From the NCBI GenBank assembly GCA_032718475.1, contig JAUCBJ010006432.1:1-43803 (forward strand): a stretch of 43,803 nt of DNA. Direction: 5' to 3'. The notes under the pieces were generated by a model. It was not told where the DNA came from. It did no database searches and worked only from the letters and a program-made list of their open reading frames with translations. The translations under genes were made by a program, and so were the position numbers. Position 1 is the stretch's first letter. Each line of letters starts with the position of its first letter. Of this stretch, positions 9,104 through 21,700 are shown in pieces. This DNA is from Nemertoderma westbladi (taxonomy: Eukaryota > Xenacoelomorpha > Nemertodermatida > Nemertodermatidae).

Positions 9104-11146
9104 TCATCGGGTTCGGGTATTGTTTCGGATGCTTTTCACCGAGGTTGATGAGGTTTTGCTTATTGATGCTGACCACGCCCTTCTTGTAGACTCATTGAGA
9201 ACGTTCTGGAACAGAAAGAGCCAGAAACCTTGTAAACTGTTGAGAATAACAAACAGATACGATGGAACTGGTTGAAGAACTTCAAACTGAATAAAACCAA
9301 CCATCCAAGGTAAACCCAGCAGGGCCATCAAAAAAACGCAAGCTTTAATCTGTCGCAGAGTAGTTGAACTTGCGGAATTTCTATTTTTCGTTTTGGAAAT
9401 ACTTTGTTTTCTTAGTAAAACGCGTAGAATTAGCACAAATACTACGCTGTTGAACAATATGATACCTGCGATCGGGGCAATAAAAGCGTAATAAAAAGCG
9501 CAGTTTGATTTCATCCAACAAACGTTGATATCTTGTAGATGGTATGAATCAGTTTCTGTTGCCATAACAACACTACACACAACAGCTGGTAGACCCCAAG
9601 CGATAAGACCACATATAATCAGGTAGTATTTAATGTAGATCGGGAATACTTTGACGAGGTTGATGTACATGTTAAAAGCTTCAATTCCCATCCACAACCA
9701 GGTAACGAGGATAAAATAGTGGCAGAAAAGACCAATGAAAACACAATATGTCGAATCCTCACTGTTTGTCATGTTCAGCAAGAACACGAGCAAAAACAAC
9801 AATAGACTTAAAGAAAGATTACTGTGTATTTTAGTAAGATTCTCATCCAAGAGTCTCCTGTAATATATAAGAGTAGCTAGATTCATGGACAGACTGATCA
9901 CAGAGACACTTACACCAACCAAAGAAATTATTTTTAGGACAAGCTGATTGGCACTTGTTAGATTCTCTACATTTCCATAAACGTCGAAAAGTAGGGCGAA
10001 GTTGGTCATATGATCACATTGACACGTGGTAGAATTTGATTGGATATCGACAGGCTTACAACCATCACGTCTCCAGTTATTATCAGACTCATTCCAATAA
10101 ACGCAACGTGGATTTCTGTATGAAGTAACATGATGACGTAATGTGAAAGTAAAAGGTGGAATTTTATGTCGGAAACCAGTTTTGCCGAAGTTGGACATTT
10201 TGATCGAAATAACAGGCGAGTTAATAGCTTGAGATTCATTTAACTCTAACTGTTGGTCATAAAATAGTTTGCTGCTGTTATAAACAATAACACCGATAAT
10301 GTTGATGAAATCACCGACCGACCCATTTACAACTTCTTGAATAGTTTCTTTTGGAATTTGAAGTTTAGCATCCGAACCAAATTGTTCCGAGTAACCGCTA
10401 TCCAAGTGCTTTTTGGTTAATTGCATACTAACTATATGTATTCTAGACAACTTCCTAGAAAATTTAGTTATCATGGTTGACATGCGTCCCAATGAGTTCA
10501 TAATAGAGGTCAAAGAGTCGTACAAATCTTCACTGAATCGCAAGGATTTAGAGTCGGCTACTTCAGCAATGTTGTTATACGTCTTAATGATGTTGTACAA
10601 AGTCTCTTCATCAGCACTATTCTGACACATTTCCATAATCATGGCGCAATATTTTATGTCAAGTTTTGTAAACGCCGTCATTAAGTCGGTATATTCGCGT
10701 AATTTAATGGCATTTTCTTTGGAGTCACCGCCAGAAATAGCGAGTTCCTGGAGATTTAGTGTAGAATTGGGAAGCCTATTACAAGAGAGAGAATATGCGG
10801 CTTCGCCCCAGTTTCCATCAGTGTGACACGTTCTCGCAACCATCGAGTCGATGTTATCGGAACAAGGAAGAGTCGTCGATATAGGAGTATCATGAACTGT
10901 CTTGCACAACCACAGATAAACTCCGTATTCATTGACGTCTTCCACGTCAGGACAAAAGTTGAGATTATCTTCCATCTTCGATGACGATTCGTCAGGGAAT
11001 AGATCGCAAGGGAATGCCAAGGGTTCAATGTTGGTAGAGATAGCGCGGGGTCTGTAAGGAAGATCTGCATCGCTGCTCCTTAAAGGGCAAAACTCCGGGA
11101 AGCAAAATAGACAGATAGCCGCCAAATAAATGTTACGATTGGACAT
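9104..11146 (-). CDS. Adhesion-type G-protein-coupled receptor, intronless, nested in GAS8 intron 7
   Basis: A single open frame of 680 residues. Residues 1-20 are a hydrophobic signal peptide. Cysteines at about 47-122, with R-T-C-H-T-D-G-N-W at 105-113, resemble a hormone-receptor motif (HRM). Residues ~140-345 would be the GAIN domain. A GPS motif spans ~348-390 (Cys348, Cys363, Cys375, Cys377, then H-M-T with predicted autocleavage before Thr381), followed by a tethered-agonist-like T-N-F-A-L-L-F. Seven membrane segments follow at about 401-428, 440-460, 468-497, 506-530, 549-578, 598-620 and 627-650. Cys468 and Cys543 are placed for the usual extracellular disulfide. The C-tail is short and Ser/Thr/Arg-rich. 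Many N-glycosylation sequons lie upstream of TM1. It sits on the same strand as GAS8, wholly inside its 18-kb intron. Lack of introns suggests a retrocopy or an expanded single-exon receptor family. The ligand is unknown. Confidence 0.93.
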   Translation of the reverse strand: MSNRNIYLAAICLFCFPEFCPLRSSDADLPYRPRAISTNIEPLAFPCDLFPDESSSKMEDNLNFCPDVEDVNEYGVYLWLCKTVHDTPISTTLPCSDNIDSMVARTCHTDGNWGEAAYSLSCNRLPNSTLNLQELAISGGDSKENAIKLREYTDLMTAFTKLDIKYCAMIMEMCQNSADEETLYNIIKTYNNIAEVADSKSLRFSEDLYDSLTSIMNSLGRMSTMITKFSRKLSRIHIVSMQLTKKHLDSGYSEQFGSDAKLQIPKETIQEVVNGSVGDFINIIGVIVYNSSKLFYDQQLELNESQAINSPVISIKMSNFGKTGFRHKIPPFTFTLRHHVTSYRNPRCVYWNESDNNWRRDGCKPVDIQSNSTTCQCDHMTNFALLFDVYGNVENLTSANQLVLKIISLVGVSVSVISLSMNLATLIYYRRLLDENLTKIHSNLSLSLLLFLLVFLLNMTNSEDSTYCVFIGLFCHYFILVTWLWMGIEAFNMYINLVKVFPIYIKYYLIICGLIAWGLPAVVCSVVMATETDSYHLQDINVCWMKSNCAFYYAFIAPIAGIILFNSVVFVLILRVLLRKQSISKTKNRNSASSTTLRQIKACVFLMALLGLPWMVGFIQFEVLQPVPSYLFVILNSLQGFWLFLFQNVLNESTRRAWSASISKTSSTSVKSIRNNTRTR

Positions 11147-11340
11147 ATTTTAAATATTATTTCCATAAACAATATAAAAGTCAGTATTTTTTAGTCACAT
11201 TCTTAGGTTCACTATAATTTAGTTGTAACTAATTAGCATTAAACTGCATTAGAATATAGCCATAAGGTTGCTAATACTGTGGGGCGTGCAACAAAAACGA
11301 GCTTAGCATACGGGTACCATTATCTCAATCTCAATCGGTG

Positions 11341-14300
11341 TGTCTGTAGATCCGTCGTTCTGTAGATCTGTCGTTCTGTAGATCTGTCGTCCTTTAGATC
11401 TGTCGATCTGTAGATCTGTCGTTCTGTAGATCTGTCGTTCTGTAGATCTGTAGATCTGTCGTTCTGTAGATCTGTCGTTCTGTAGATCTGTCGTTCTGTA
11501 GATAAGTCGTTCTGTAGATCTGTCGTTCTGTAGATCTGTCGTCCTTTAGATCTGTCGATCTGTAGATCTGTCGTTCTGTAGATCTGTCGTTCTGTAGATC
11601 TGTAGATCTGTCGTTCTGTAGATCTGTCGTTCTGTAGATCTGTAGATCTGTCGTTCTGTAGATCTGTCGTTCTGTAGATCTGTCGTTCTGTAGATAAGTC
11701 GTTCTGTAGATCTATCGTTCTGTAGATCTGTCGTCCTTTAGATCTGTCGATCTGTAGATCTGTCGTTCTGTAGATCTGTCGTTCTGTAGATCTGTAGATC
11801 TGTCGTTCTGTAGATCTGTCGTTCTGTAGATCTGTCGTTCTGTAGATAAGTCGTTCTGTAGATCTGTCGTTCTTTAGATCTGTCGTTCTGTAGATCTGTC
11901 GTTCTGTAGATCTGTCGTTCTGTAGATCCGTCGATCTGTAGATCTGTCGTTCTGTAGATCTGTCGTTCTGTAGATCTGTCGTTCTGTAGATCTGTCGTTC
12001 TGTAGATATGTCGTTCTGTAGATCTGTCGTTCTGTAGATCTGTCGTTCTGTAGATCCGTCGTTCTGTAGATCCGTCGTTCTGTAGATAAGTCGTTCTGTA
12101 GATCTGTCGTTCTGTAGATCTGTCGTTCTGTAGATCTGTCGTTCTGTAGATCTGTCGTCCTTTAGATCTGTCGATCTGTAGATCTGTCGTTCTGTAGATC
12201 TGTCGTTCTGTAGATCTGTCGTTCTGTAGATATGTCGTTCTGTAGATCTGTCGTTCTGTAGATCTGTCGTTCTGTCGATCTGTAGATCTGTCGTTCTGTA
12301 GATCTGTCGTTCTGTAGATCTGTCGTTCTGTAGTCTGTAGATCTGTCGTTCTTTAGATCTGTCGTTCTGTAGATCTGTCGTTCTGTAGATCTGTCATTCT
12401 GTAGATCTGTCGTTCTGTAGATCTGTCGTTCTGTATGTAGATATGTCGTTCTGTAGATCTGTCGTTCTGTATGTAGATCTGTCGTTCTGTAGATCTGTCA
12501 TTCTGTAGATCTGTCGTTCTATAGATCTGTCGTTCTTTAGATCTGTCGTTCTATAGATCTGTCGTTCTTTAGATCTGTCGTTCTGTAGATCTGTCGTCCT
12601 TTAGATCTGTCGTTCTGTAGATCTGTCGTTCTGTAGATCTGTCGTTCTGTAGATCTGTCGTTCTGTAGATCTGTCGCTCTGTAGATCTGTCGTTCTGTAG
12701 TCTGTAGATCTGTCGTTCTTTAGATCTGTCGTTCTGTAGATCTGTCGTTCTGTAGATCTGTCGTTCTGTAAATATGTCGTTCTGTAAATATGTCGTTCTG
12801 TATGTAGATCTGTCGTTCTGTAGATCTGTCATTCTGTAGATCTGTCGTTCTATAGATCTGTCGTTCTTTAGATCTGTCGTTCTTTAGATCTGTCGTTCTA
12901 TAGATCTGTCGTTCTTTAGATCTGTCGTTCTGTAAATATGTCGTTCTGTAAATATGTCGTTCTGTAAATATGTCGTTCTGTATGTAGATCTGTCGTTCTG
13001 TAGATCTGTCATTCTGTAGATCTGTCGTTCTATAGATCTGTCGTTCTTTAGATCTGTCGTTCTTTAGATCTGTCGTTCTATAGATCTGTCGTTCTTTAGA
13101 TCTGTCGTTCTGTAAATATGTCGTTCTGTAAATATGTCGTTCTGTATGTAGATCTGTCGTTCTGTAGATCTGTCATTCTGTAGATCTGTCGTTCTATAGA
13201 TCTGTCGTTCTTTAGATCTGTCGTTCTATAGATCTGTCGTTCTTTAGATCTGTCGTTCTGTAGATCTGTCGTCCTTTAGATCTGTCGTTCTGTAGATCTG
13301 TCGTTCTGTAGATCTGTCGTTCTGTAGATCTGTCGCTCTGTAGATCTGTCGTTCTGTAGTCTGTAGATCTGTCGTTCTTTAGATCTGTCGTTCTGTAGAT
13401 CTGTCGTTCTGTAGATCTGTCGTTCTGTAAATATGTCATTCTGTAGATCTGTCGATCTGTAGTCTGTAGATCTGTCGTTCTGTAGATCTGTCATTCTGTA
13501 GATCTGTCGTTCTGTAGATCTGTCGTTCTGTATGTAGATCTGTCGTTCTGTAGATCTGTCGTTCTGTAGATCTGTCGATCTGTAGTCTGTAGATCTGTCG
13601 TTCTGTAGATCTGTCATTCTGTAGATCTGTCGTTCTGTAGATCTGTCGTTCTGTATGTAGATCTGTCGTTCTGTAGATCTGTCGTTCTGTAGATCTGTCA
13701 TTCTGTAGATCTGTCGTTCTATAGATCTGTCGTTCTTTAGATCTGTCGTTCTGTAGATCTGTCGTTCTTTAGATCTGTCGTTCTGTAGATCTGTCGTTCT
13801 GTAGATCTGTAGATCTGTCGTTCTATAGATCTGTCGTTCTTTAGATCTGTCGTTCTGTAGATCTGTCGTCCTTTAGATCTGTCGTTCTGTAGATATGTCG
13901 TTCTGTAGATCTGTCGTTCTGTAGATCTGTCGTTCTGTAGATCTGTCGTTCTGTAGTCTGTAGATCTGTCGTTCTTTAGATCTGTCGTTCTGTAGATCTG
14001 TCGTTCTGTAGATCTGTCGTTCTGTAAATATGTCGTTCTGTAGATCTGTCGTTCTGTATGTAGATCTGTCGTTCTGTAGATCTGTCGTTCTGTATGTAGA
14101 TCTGTCGTTCTGTAGATCTGTCATTCTGTAGATCTGTCGTTCTATAGATCTGTCGTTCTTTAGATCTGTCGTTCTGTAGATCTGTGGTCCTTTAGATCTG
14201 TCGATCTGTAGATCTGTGGTCCTTTAGATCTGTCGATCTGTAGATCTGTCGTTCTGTAGATCTGTCGTTCTGTAGATCTGTCGTTCTGTAGATCTGTCGT

Positions 14301-17300
14301 TCTGTAGATCTGTCGTTCTGTAGATCTGTGGTCCTTTAGATCTGTCGATCTGTAGATCTGTCGTTCTGTAGATCTGTCGTTCTGTAGATCTGTAGATCTG
14401 TCGTTCTGTAGATCTGTCGTTCTGTAGATCTGTCGTTCTGTAGATCTGTCGTTCTGTAGATCTGTCTATCTGTAGATCTGTCGATCTGTAGATCTGTCGT
14501 TCTGTAGATCTGTCGTTCTGTAGATCTGTAGATCTGTCGTTCTGTAGATCTGTGGTCCTTTAGATCTGTCGATCTGTAGATCTGTCGTTCTGTAGATCTG
14601 TCGTTCTGTAGATCTTTTCGTTCTGTAGATCTGTCGATCTGTCGTTCTGTAGATCTGTCGTTCTGTAGATCTGTCGTTCTGTAGATCTGTCGTTCTGTAG
14701 ATCTGTCTATCTGTAGATCTGTCGTTCTGTAGATCTGTCGTTCTGTAGATCTGTCGTTCTGTAGATCTGTCTATCTGTAGAACTGTCGTTCTGTAGATCT
14801 GTCGTTCTGTAGATCTGTAGATCTGTCGTTCTGTAGATCTGTCGTTCTGTAGATCTGTCGTTCTGTAGATAAGTCGTTCTGTAGATCTGTCGTTCTGTAG
14901 ATCTGTCGTTCTGTAGATCTGTCGTTCTGTAGATCTGTCGTCCTTTAGATCTGTCGATCTATAGATCTGTCGTTCTGTAGATCTGTCGTTCTGTAGATCT
15001 GTCGTTCTGTAGATCTGTCGTTCTGTAGATCTTTTCGTTCCGTAGATCTGTCGATCTGTCGTTCTGTAGATCTGTCGTTCTGTAGATCTGTCGTTCTGTA
15101 GATCTGTCGTTCTGTAGATCTGTCTATCTGTAGATCTGTCGTTCTGTAGATCTGTCGTTCTGTAGATCTGTCGTTCTGTAGATCTGTCGTTCTGTAGATC
15201 TGTCGTTCTGTAGATCTGTCGTTCTGTAGATCTGTCGTTCTGTAGATCTGTCGTTCTGTAGATCTGTGGTCCTTTAGATCTGTCGATCTGTAGATCTGTC
15301 GTTCTGTAGATCTGTCGTTCTGTAGATCTGTCGTTCTGTAGATCTGTCGTTCTGTAGATCTGTCGTTCTGTAGATCTGTCGTTCTGTAGATCTGTCGTTC
15401 TGTAGATCTGTCGTTCTGTAGATCTTTTCGTTCTGTAGATCTGTCGATCTGTCGTTCTGTAGATCTGTCGTTCTGTAGATCTGTCGTTCTGTAGATCTGT
15501 CGTTCTGTAGATCTGTCTATCTGTAGATCTGTCGATCTGTAGATCTGTCGTTCTGTAGATCTGTCGTTCTGTAGATCTGTCGTTCTGTAGATCTGTCGTT
15601 CTGTAGATCTGTCGTTCTGTAGATCTGTCGTTCTGTAGATCTGTGGTCCTTTAGATCTGTCGATCTGTAGATCTGTCGATCTGTAGATCTGTCGTTCTGT
15701 AGATCTGTCGTTCTGTAGATCTGTCTATCTGTAGATCTGTCGATCTGTAGATCTGTCGTTCTGTAGATCTGTCGTTCTGTAGATCTGTCGTTCTGTAGAT
15801 CTGTCGTTCTGTAGATCTGTCGATCTGTCGATCTGTCGTTCTGTAGATCTGTCGTTCTGTAGATCTGTCGTTCTGTAGATCTTTTCGTTCTGTAGATCTG
15901 TCGATCTGTCGTTCTGTAGATCTGTCGTTCTGTAGATCTGTCGTTCTGTAGATCTGTCGTTCTGTAGATCTGTCTATCTGTAGATCTGTCGTTCTGTAGA
16001 TCTGTCGTTCTGTAGATCCGTCGTTCTGTAGATCTGTCGTTCTGTAGATCTGTCGTTCTGTAGATCTGTAGATCTGTCGTTCTGTAGATCTGTCGTTCTG
16101 TAGATCTGTCGATCTGTAGTCTGTAGATCTGTCGTTCTTTAGATCTGTCGTTCTGTAGATCTGTCGTTCTGTAGATCTGTCGTTCTGTAGATCTGTCGTT
16201 CTGTAGATCTGTCATTCTGTAGATCTGTCGTTCTATAGATCTGTCGTTCTTTAGATCTGTCGTTCTGTAGATCTGTGGTCCTTTAGATCTGTCGATCTGT
16301 AGATCTGTCGTTCTGTAGATCTGTCGTTCTGTAGATCTGTCGTTCTGTAGATCTTTTCGTTCTGTATGTAGATCTGTCGTTCTGTAGATCTGTCGTTCTG
16401 TAGATCTGTCGTTCTGTAGATCTGTCGTTCTGTCGATCTGTCGTTCTGTAGATCTGTCGTTCTGTAGATCTGTCGTTCTGTAGATCTGTCGTTCTGTAGA
16501 TCTGTCGTTCTGTAGATCTGTCGTTCTGTAGATTCGTCGTTCTGTAGATCTGTCGTTCTGTAGATCTGTCGTTCTGTAGATCTGTCGTTCTGTAGATCTG
16601 TCGTTCTGTAGATCTGTCGTTCTGTAGATCTGTCGTTCTGTAGATTCGTCGTTCTGTAGATCTGTCGTTCTGTAGATCTGTCGTTCTGTAGATCTGTGGT
16701 CCTTTAGATCTGTCGATCTGTAGATCTGTCGATCTGTAGATCTGTCGTTCTGTAGATCTGTCGTTCTGTAGATCTGTCGTTCTGTAGATCTGTCTATCTG
16801 TAGATCTGTCGATCTGTAGATCTGTCGTTCTGTAGATCTGTCGTTCTGTAGATCTGTCGTTCTGTAGATCTGTCGTTCTGTAGATCTGTCGATCTGTCGA
16901 TCTGTCGTTCTGTAGATCTGTCGTTCTGTAGATCTGTCGTTCTGTAGATCTTTTCGTTCTGTAGATCTGTCGATCTGTCGTTCTGTAGATCTGTCGTTCT
17001 GTAGATCTGTCGTTCTGTAGATCTGTCGTTCTGTAGATCTGTCTATCTGTAGATCTGTCGTTCTGTAGATCTGTCGTTCTGTAGATCCGTCGTTCTGTAG
17101 ATCTGTCGTTCTGTAGATCTGTCGTTCTGTAGATCTGTAGATCTGTCGTTCTGTAGATCTGTCGTTCTGTAGATCTGTCGATCTGTAGTCTGTAGATCTG
17201 TCGTTCTTTAGATCTGTCGTTCTGTAGATCTGTCGTTCTGTAGATCTGTCGTTCTGTAGATCTGTCGTTCTGTAGATCTGTCATTCTGTAGATCTGTCGT

Positions 17301-17995
17301 TCTATAGATCTGTCGTTCTTTAGATCTGTCGTTCTGTAGATCTGTGGTCCTTTAGATCTGTCGATCTGTAGATCTGTCGTTCTGTAGATCTGTCGTTCTG
17401 TAGATCTGTCGTTCTGTAGATTCGTCGTTCTGTAGATCTGTCGTTCTGTAGATCTGTCGTTCTGTAGATCTGTCGTTCTGTAGATCTGTCGTTCTGTAGA
17501 TCTGTCGTTCTGTAGATCTGTCGTTCTGTAGATTCGTCGTTCTGTAGATCTGTCGTTCTGTAGATCTGTCGTTCTGTAGATCTGTCGTTCTGTAGATCTG
17601 TCGTTCTGTAGATCTGTCGTTCTGTAGATCTGTCGTTCTGTAGATCTGTCGTTCTGTAGATCCGTCGTTCTGTAGATCTGTCGTTCTGTAGATCTGTCGT
17701 TCTGTAGATCTGTCGTTCTGTAAATATGTCGTTCTGTAGATCTGTCGATCTGTAGATCTGTCGTTCTGTAGATCTGTCGTTCTGTAGATCTGTCGTTCTG
17801 TAGATCTGTCGTTCTGTAGATCTGTCGTTCTGTAGATCTGTCGTTCTGTAGATCTGTCGATCTGTAGATCTGTCGTTCTGTAGATCCGTCGTTCTGTAGA
17901 TCTGTCGTTCTATAGATCTGTCGTTCTGTAGATCTGTCGTTCTGTAGATCCGTCGTTCTGTAGATCTATCGTTCTGTAGATATGTCGTTCTGTCA
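11341..17995. repeat. 16-bp tandem array, ~6.7 kb (intron 7)
   Basis: About 400 copies of a 16-bp unit (GATCTGTCGTTCTGTA). Variants include CCTTTAGATC, GATCTGTCGATC, TATGTAGATC (a 4-bp insertion), CTATAGATC, GTAAATATG and CTTTTCGTTC. Variants are arranged in higher-order blocks: the segment ending at 16215 recurs ending at 17284, a 1069-bp spacing, with the same order of variants. Almost every unit has AGATCT. Minus-strand open frames of up to 333 codons (T-D-L-Q-N-D-R-S-T-E-R-Q-I-Y-R pattern) arise because 3 x 16 = 48 bp lacks stops. They are not genes. Confidence 0.97.
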
Positions 17996-18240
17996 TTTTG
18001 TCATAGGCCATGAAATCTAACCAAACTTGGTACACATGTTGTTTGGCAAAACTTTAGAAATTTGTTTATAAATTTGAATTTGCGTGGGGCGTTCAGGACA
18101 AGCAACCACACACACAATTTCGAGAGGTCATATAGTTATAAAGGTCGTCAGTCTGCATTTAAGAACAAATTTTTGAGACAAAACAGGACGAGCGCATCCA
18201 TGCGACAAAGCGTATGATGCGACTAAGCGTTAGATTAAAA
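17996..18240 (+). repeat. Dispersed repeat fragment flanking the 16-bp array
   Basis: Right after the array come ATGAAAT, then AACCAAACTTGGTACA, then TTTAGAAAT. The same ordered words occur at 40780-40835, where they are preceded by CTTCTGTCGTCGTCG, which resembles the array unit. The array therefore probably grew inside a copy of this dispersed family. Confidence 0.55.
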
Positions 18241-18428
18241 CACCACGCATAAATCAAGTTAGTAGTTATAGCTAGTTAGAGCTAGTTGCTGGATATTTAC
18301 CGCCACCACGCATAAATCAAGTTAGTAGTTATAGCTAGTTAGAGCTAGTTGCTGGATATTTACCGCCACCACGCATAAATCATGTTAGTAGTTATAGCTA
18401 GTTAGAGCTAGTTGCTGGATATTTACCG
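18241..18428. repeat. Three tandem 63-bp repeats
   Basis: Starts at 18241, 18304 and 18367 share CACCACGCATAAATCA, TTATAGCTAGTTAGAGC and GGATATTTACCGC, nearly identical. Three copies only. Confidence 0.93.
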
Positions 18429-18785
18429 CTATTGAAATAGATCAGATAGATAGAAAGATTTATTTATACAATATGTAAAAACCAAAATGATAAAAAAAAA
18501 CGAATATATATGTACTATAATTAAATATAGCCTTTTTGATATGATCTAAGTTAGTGGTTCCTACCTTCATCTACTGTGATTTATACAGTACATTTATACG
18601 AAAGTTTACCAATTAATTAATTAACAATAATACGATATGGGAAGTGCGCTATCAGTATTTATTTACAGTTATCCATATAATAATGGCACATTCGATACAG
18701 TGTGGGAAAGAATGTAGATGAGATAAAATAGCAACAAATAGACGATAACGATAAATCAGGTTTAAGGCCGACCCGCTTATTATAA
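18429..18785. other. Intron 7 spacer, nothing recognised
   Basis: AT-rich spacer between the 63-bp triplicate and the 31-bp array. No open frame or RNA gene recognised. Confidence 0.6.
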
Positions 18786-21700
18786 GTGGGATTAGGCAAA
18801 TTAATTACGGAAAATAATGGGATTAGGCAAATTAATTACGGAAAATAGTTGGATTAGGCAAATTAATTACGGAAAATAATGGGATTAGGCAAATTAATTA
18901 CGGAAAATAACGGTATTAGGCAAGTTAATTACGGAAAATAGTGGGATTAGGCAAATTAATTACGGAAAATAACGGGATTAGGCAAATTAATTACGGAAAA
19001 TAATGGAATTAGGCAAATTAATTACGGAAAATAGTTGGATTAGGCAAATTAATTACGGAAAATAATGGGATTACGTAAATTAATTACGGAAAATAATGGA
19101 ATTAGGCAAATTAATTACGGAAAATAGTTGGATTAGGCAAATTAATTACGGAAAATAATGGGATTACGTAAATTCATTACGGAAAATAGTGGGATTAGGC
19201 AAATTAATTACGGAAAATAATGGAATTAGGCAAATTAATTACGGAATATAATGGAATTAGGCAAATTAATTACGGAAAATAGTGGGATTAGGCAAATTAA
19301 TTACGGAAAATAATGGGATTAGGCAAATTAATTACGGAAAATAACGGTATTAGGCAAATTAATTACGGAAACTAGTGGGATTAGGCAAATTAATTACGGA
19401 AAATAACGGGATTAGGCAAATTAATTACGGAAAATAATGGAATTAGGCAAATTAATTACGGAAAATAGTTGGATTAGGCAAATTAATTACGGAAAATAAT
19501 GGGATTACGTAAATTCATTACGGAAAATAGTGGGATTAGGCAAATTAATTACGGAAAATAATGGGATTACGTAAATTCATTACGGAAAATAGTGGGATTA
19601 GGCAAATTAATTACGGAAAATAATGGGATTAGGCAAATTAATTACGGAAAATAACGGTATTAGGCAAATTAATTACGGAAACTAGTGGGATTAGGCAAAT
19701 TAATTACGGAAAATAACGGGATTAGGCAAATTAATTACGGAAAATAATGGAATTAGGCAAATTAATTACGGAAAATAGTTGGATTAGGCAAATTAATTAC
19801 GGAATGGGATTACGTAAATTCATTACGGAAAATAGTGGGATTAGGCAAATTAATTACGGAAAATAATGGAATTAGGCAAATTAATTACGGAATATAATGG
19901 AATTAGGCAAATTAATTACGGAAAATAGTGGGATTAGGCAAATCAATTACGGAAAATAATGGAATTAGGCAAATTAATTACGGAAAATAATGGGATTAGG
20001 CAAATTAATTACGGAAAATAATGGAATTAGGCAAATTAATTACGGAAAATAATGGGATTAGGCAAATTAATTACGGAAAATAACGGGATTAGGCAAATTA
20101 ATTACGGAAAATAATGGGATTAGGCAAATTAATTACGGAATATAATGGAATTAGGCAAATTAATTACGGAAAATAGTGGGATTAGGCAAATTAATTACGG
20201 AAAATAATGGGATTAGGCAAATTAATTACGGAAAATAATGGAATTAGGCAAATTAATTACGGAAAATAACGGGATTAGGCAAATTAATTACGGAAAATAA
20301 TGGAATTAGGCAAATTAATTACGGAAAATAATGGAATTAGGCAAATTAATTACGGAAAATAATGGGATTAGGCAAATTAATTACGGAAAATAATGGAATT
20401 AGGCAAATTAATTACGGAAAATAATGGGATTAGGCAAATCAATTACGGAAAATAATGGAATTAGGCAAATTAATTACGGAAAATAATGGGATTAGGCAAA
20501 TCAATTACGGAAAATAACGGGATTAGGCAAATTAATTACGGAAAATAATGGGATTAGGCAAATTAATTACGGAAAATAATGGGATTAGGCAAATTAATTA
20601 CGGAAAATAATGGGATTAGGCAAATTAATTACGGAAAATAGTTGGATTAGGCAAATTAATTACGGAAAATAATGGGATTACGTAAATTCATTACGGAAAA
20701 TAGTTGGATTAGGCAAATTAATTACGGAAAATAATGGGATTAGGCAAATAAATTACGGAAAATAATGGGATTAGGCAAATTAATTACGGAAAATAGTTGG
20801 ATTAGGCAAATTAATTACGGAAAATAGTGGGATTAGGCAAATCAATTACGGAAAATAATGGGATTAGGCAAATAAATTACGGAAAATAGTTGGATTAGGC
20901 AAATTAATTACGGAAAATAATGGAATTAGGCAAATTAATTACGGAAAATAGTTGGATTAGGCAAATCAATTACGGAAAATAATGAGATTAGGCAAATAAA
21001 TTACGGAAAATAATGGGATTAGGCAAATTAATTACGGAAAATAGTTGGATTAGGCAAATCAATTACGGAAAATAATGGGATTAGGCAAATTAATTAAGGA
21101 AAATAATGGAATTAGGCAAATTAATTGCGGAAAATAATGGGATTAGGCAAATCACTTACGGAAAATAATGGGATTAGGCAAATAAATTACGGAAAATAAT
21201 GGGATTAGGCAAATTAATTACGGAAAATAGTTGGATTAGGCAAATTAATTACGGAAAATAATGGGATTACGTAAATTCATTACGGAAAATAGTGGGATTA
21301 GGAAAATTAATTACGGAAAATAATGGAATTAGGCAAATTAATTACGGAATATAATGGAATTAGGCAAATTAATTACGGAAAATAATGGGATTAGGCAAAT
21401 TAATTACGGAAAATAATGGGATTAGGCAAATTAATTACGGAAAATAATGGGATTAGGCAAATCAATTACGGAAAATAACGGGATTAGGCAAATTAATTAC
21501 GGAAAATAATGGAATTAGGCAAATTAATTACGGAAAATAACGGGATTAGGCAAATTAATTACGGAAAATAATGGAATTAGGCAAATTAATTACGGAAAAT
21601 AGTTGGATTAGGCAAATTAATTACGGAAAATAATGGGATTACGTAAATTCATTACGGAAAATAGTGGGATTAGGCAAATTAATTACGGAAAATAATGGAA

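Noticed and set aside
12569-17284. Minus-strand frames up to 333 codons in the 16-bp array
   Set aside because: Repeat artefact; no start context, no non-repeat sequence, inside an intron.
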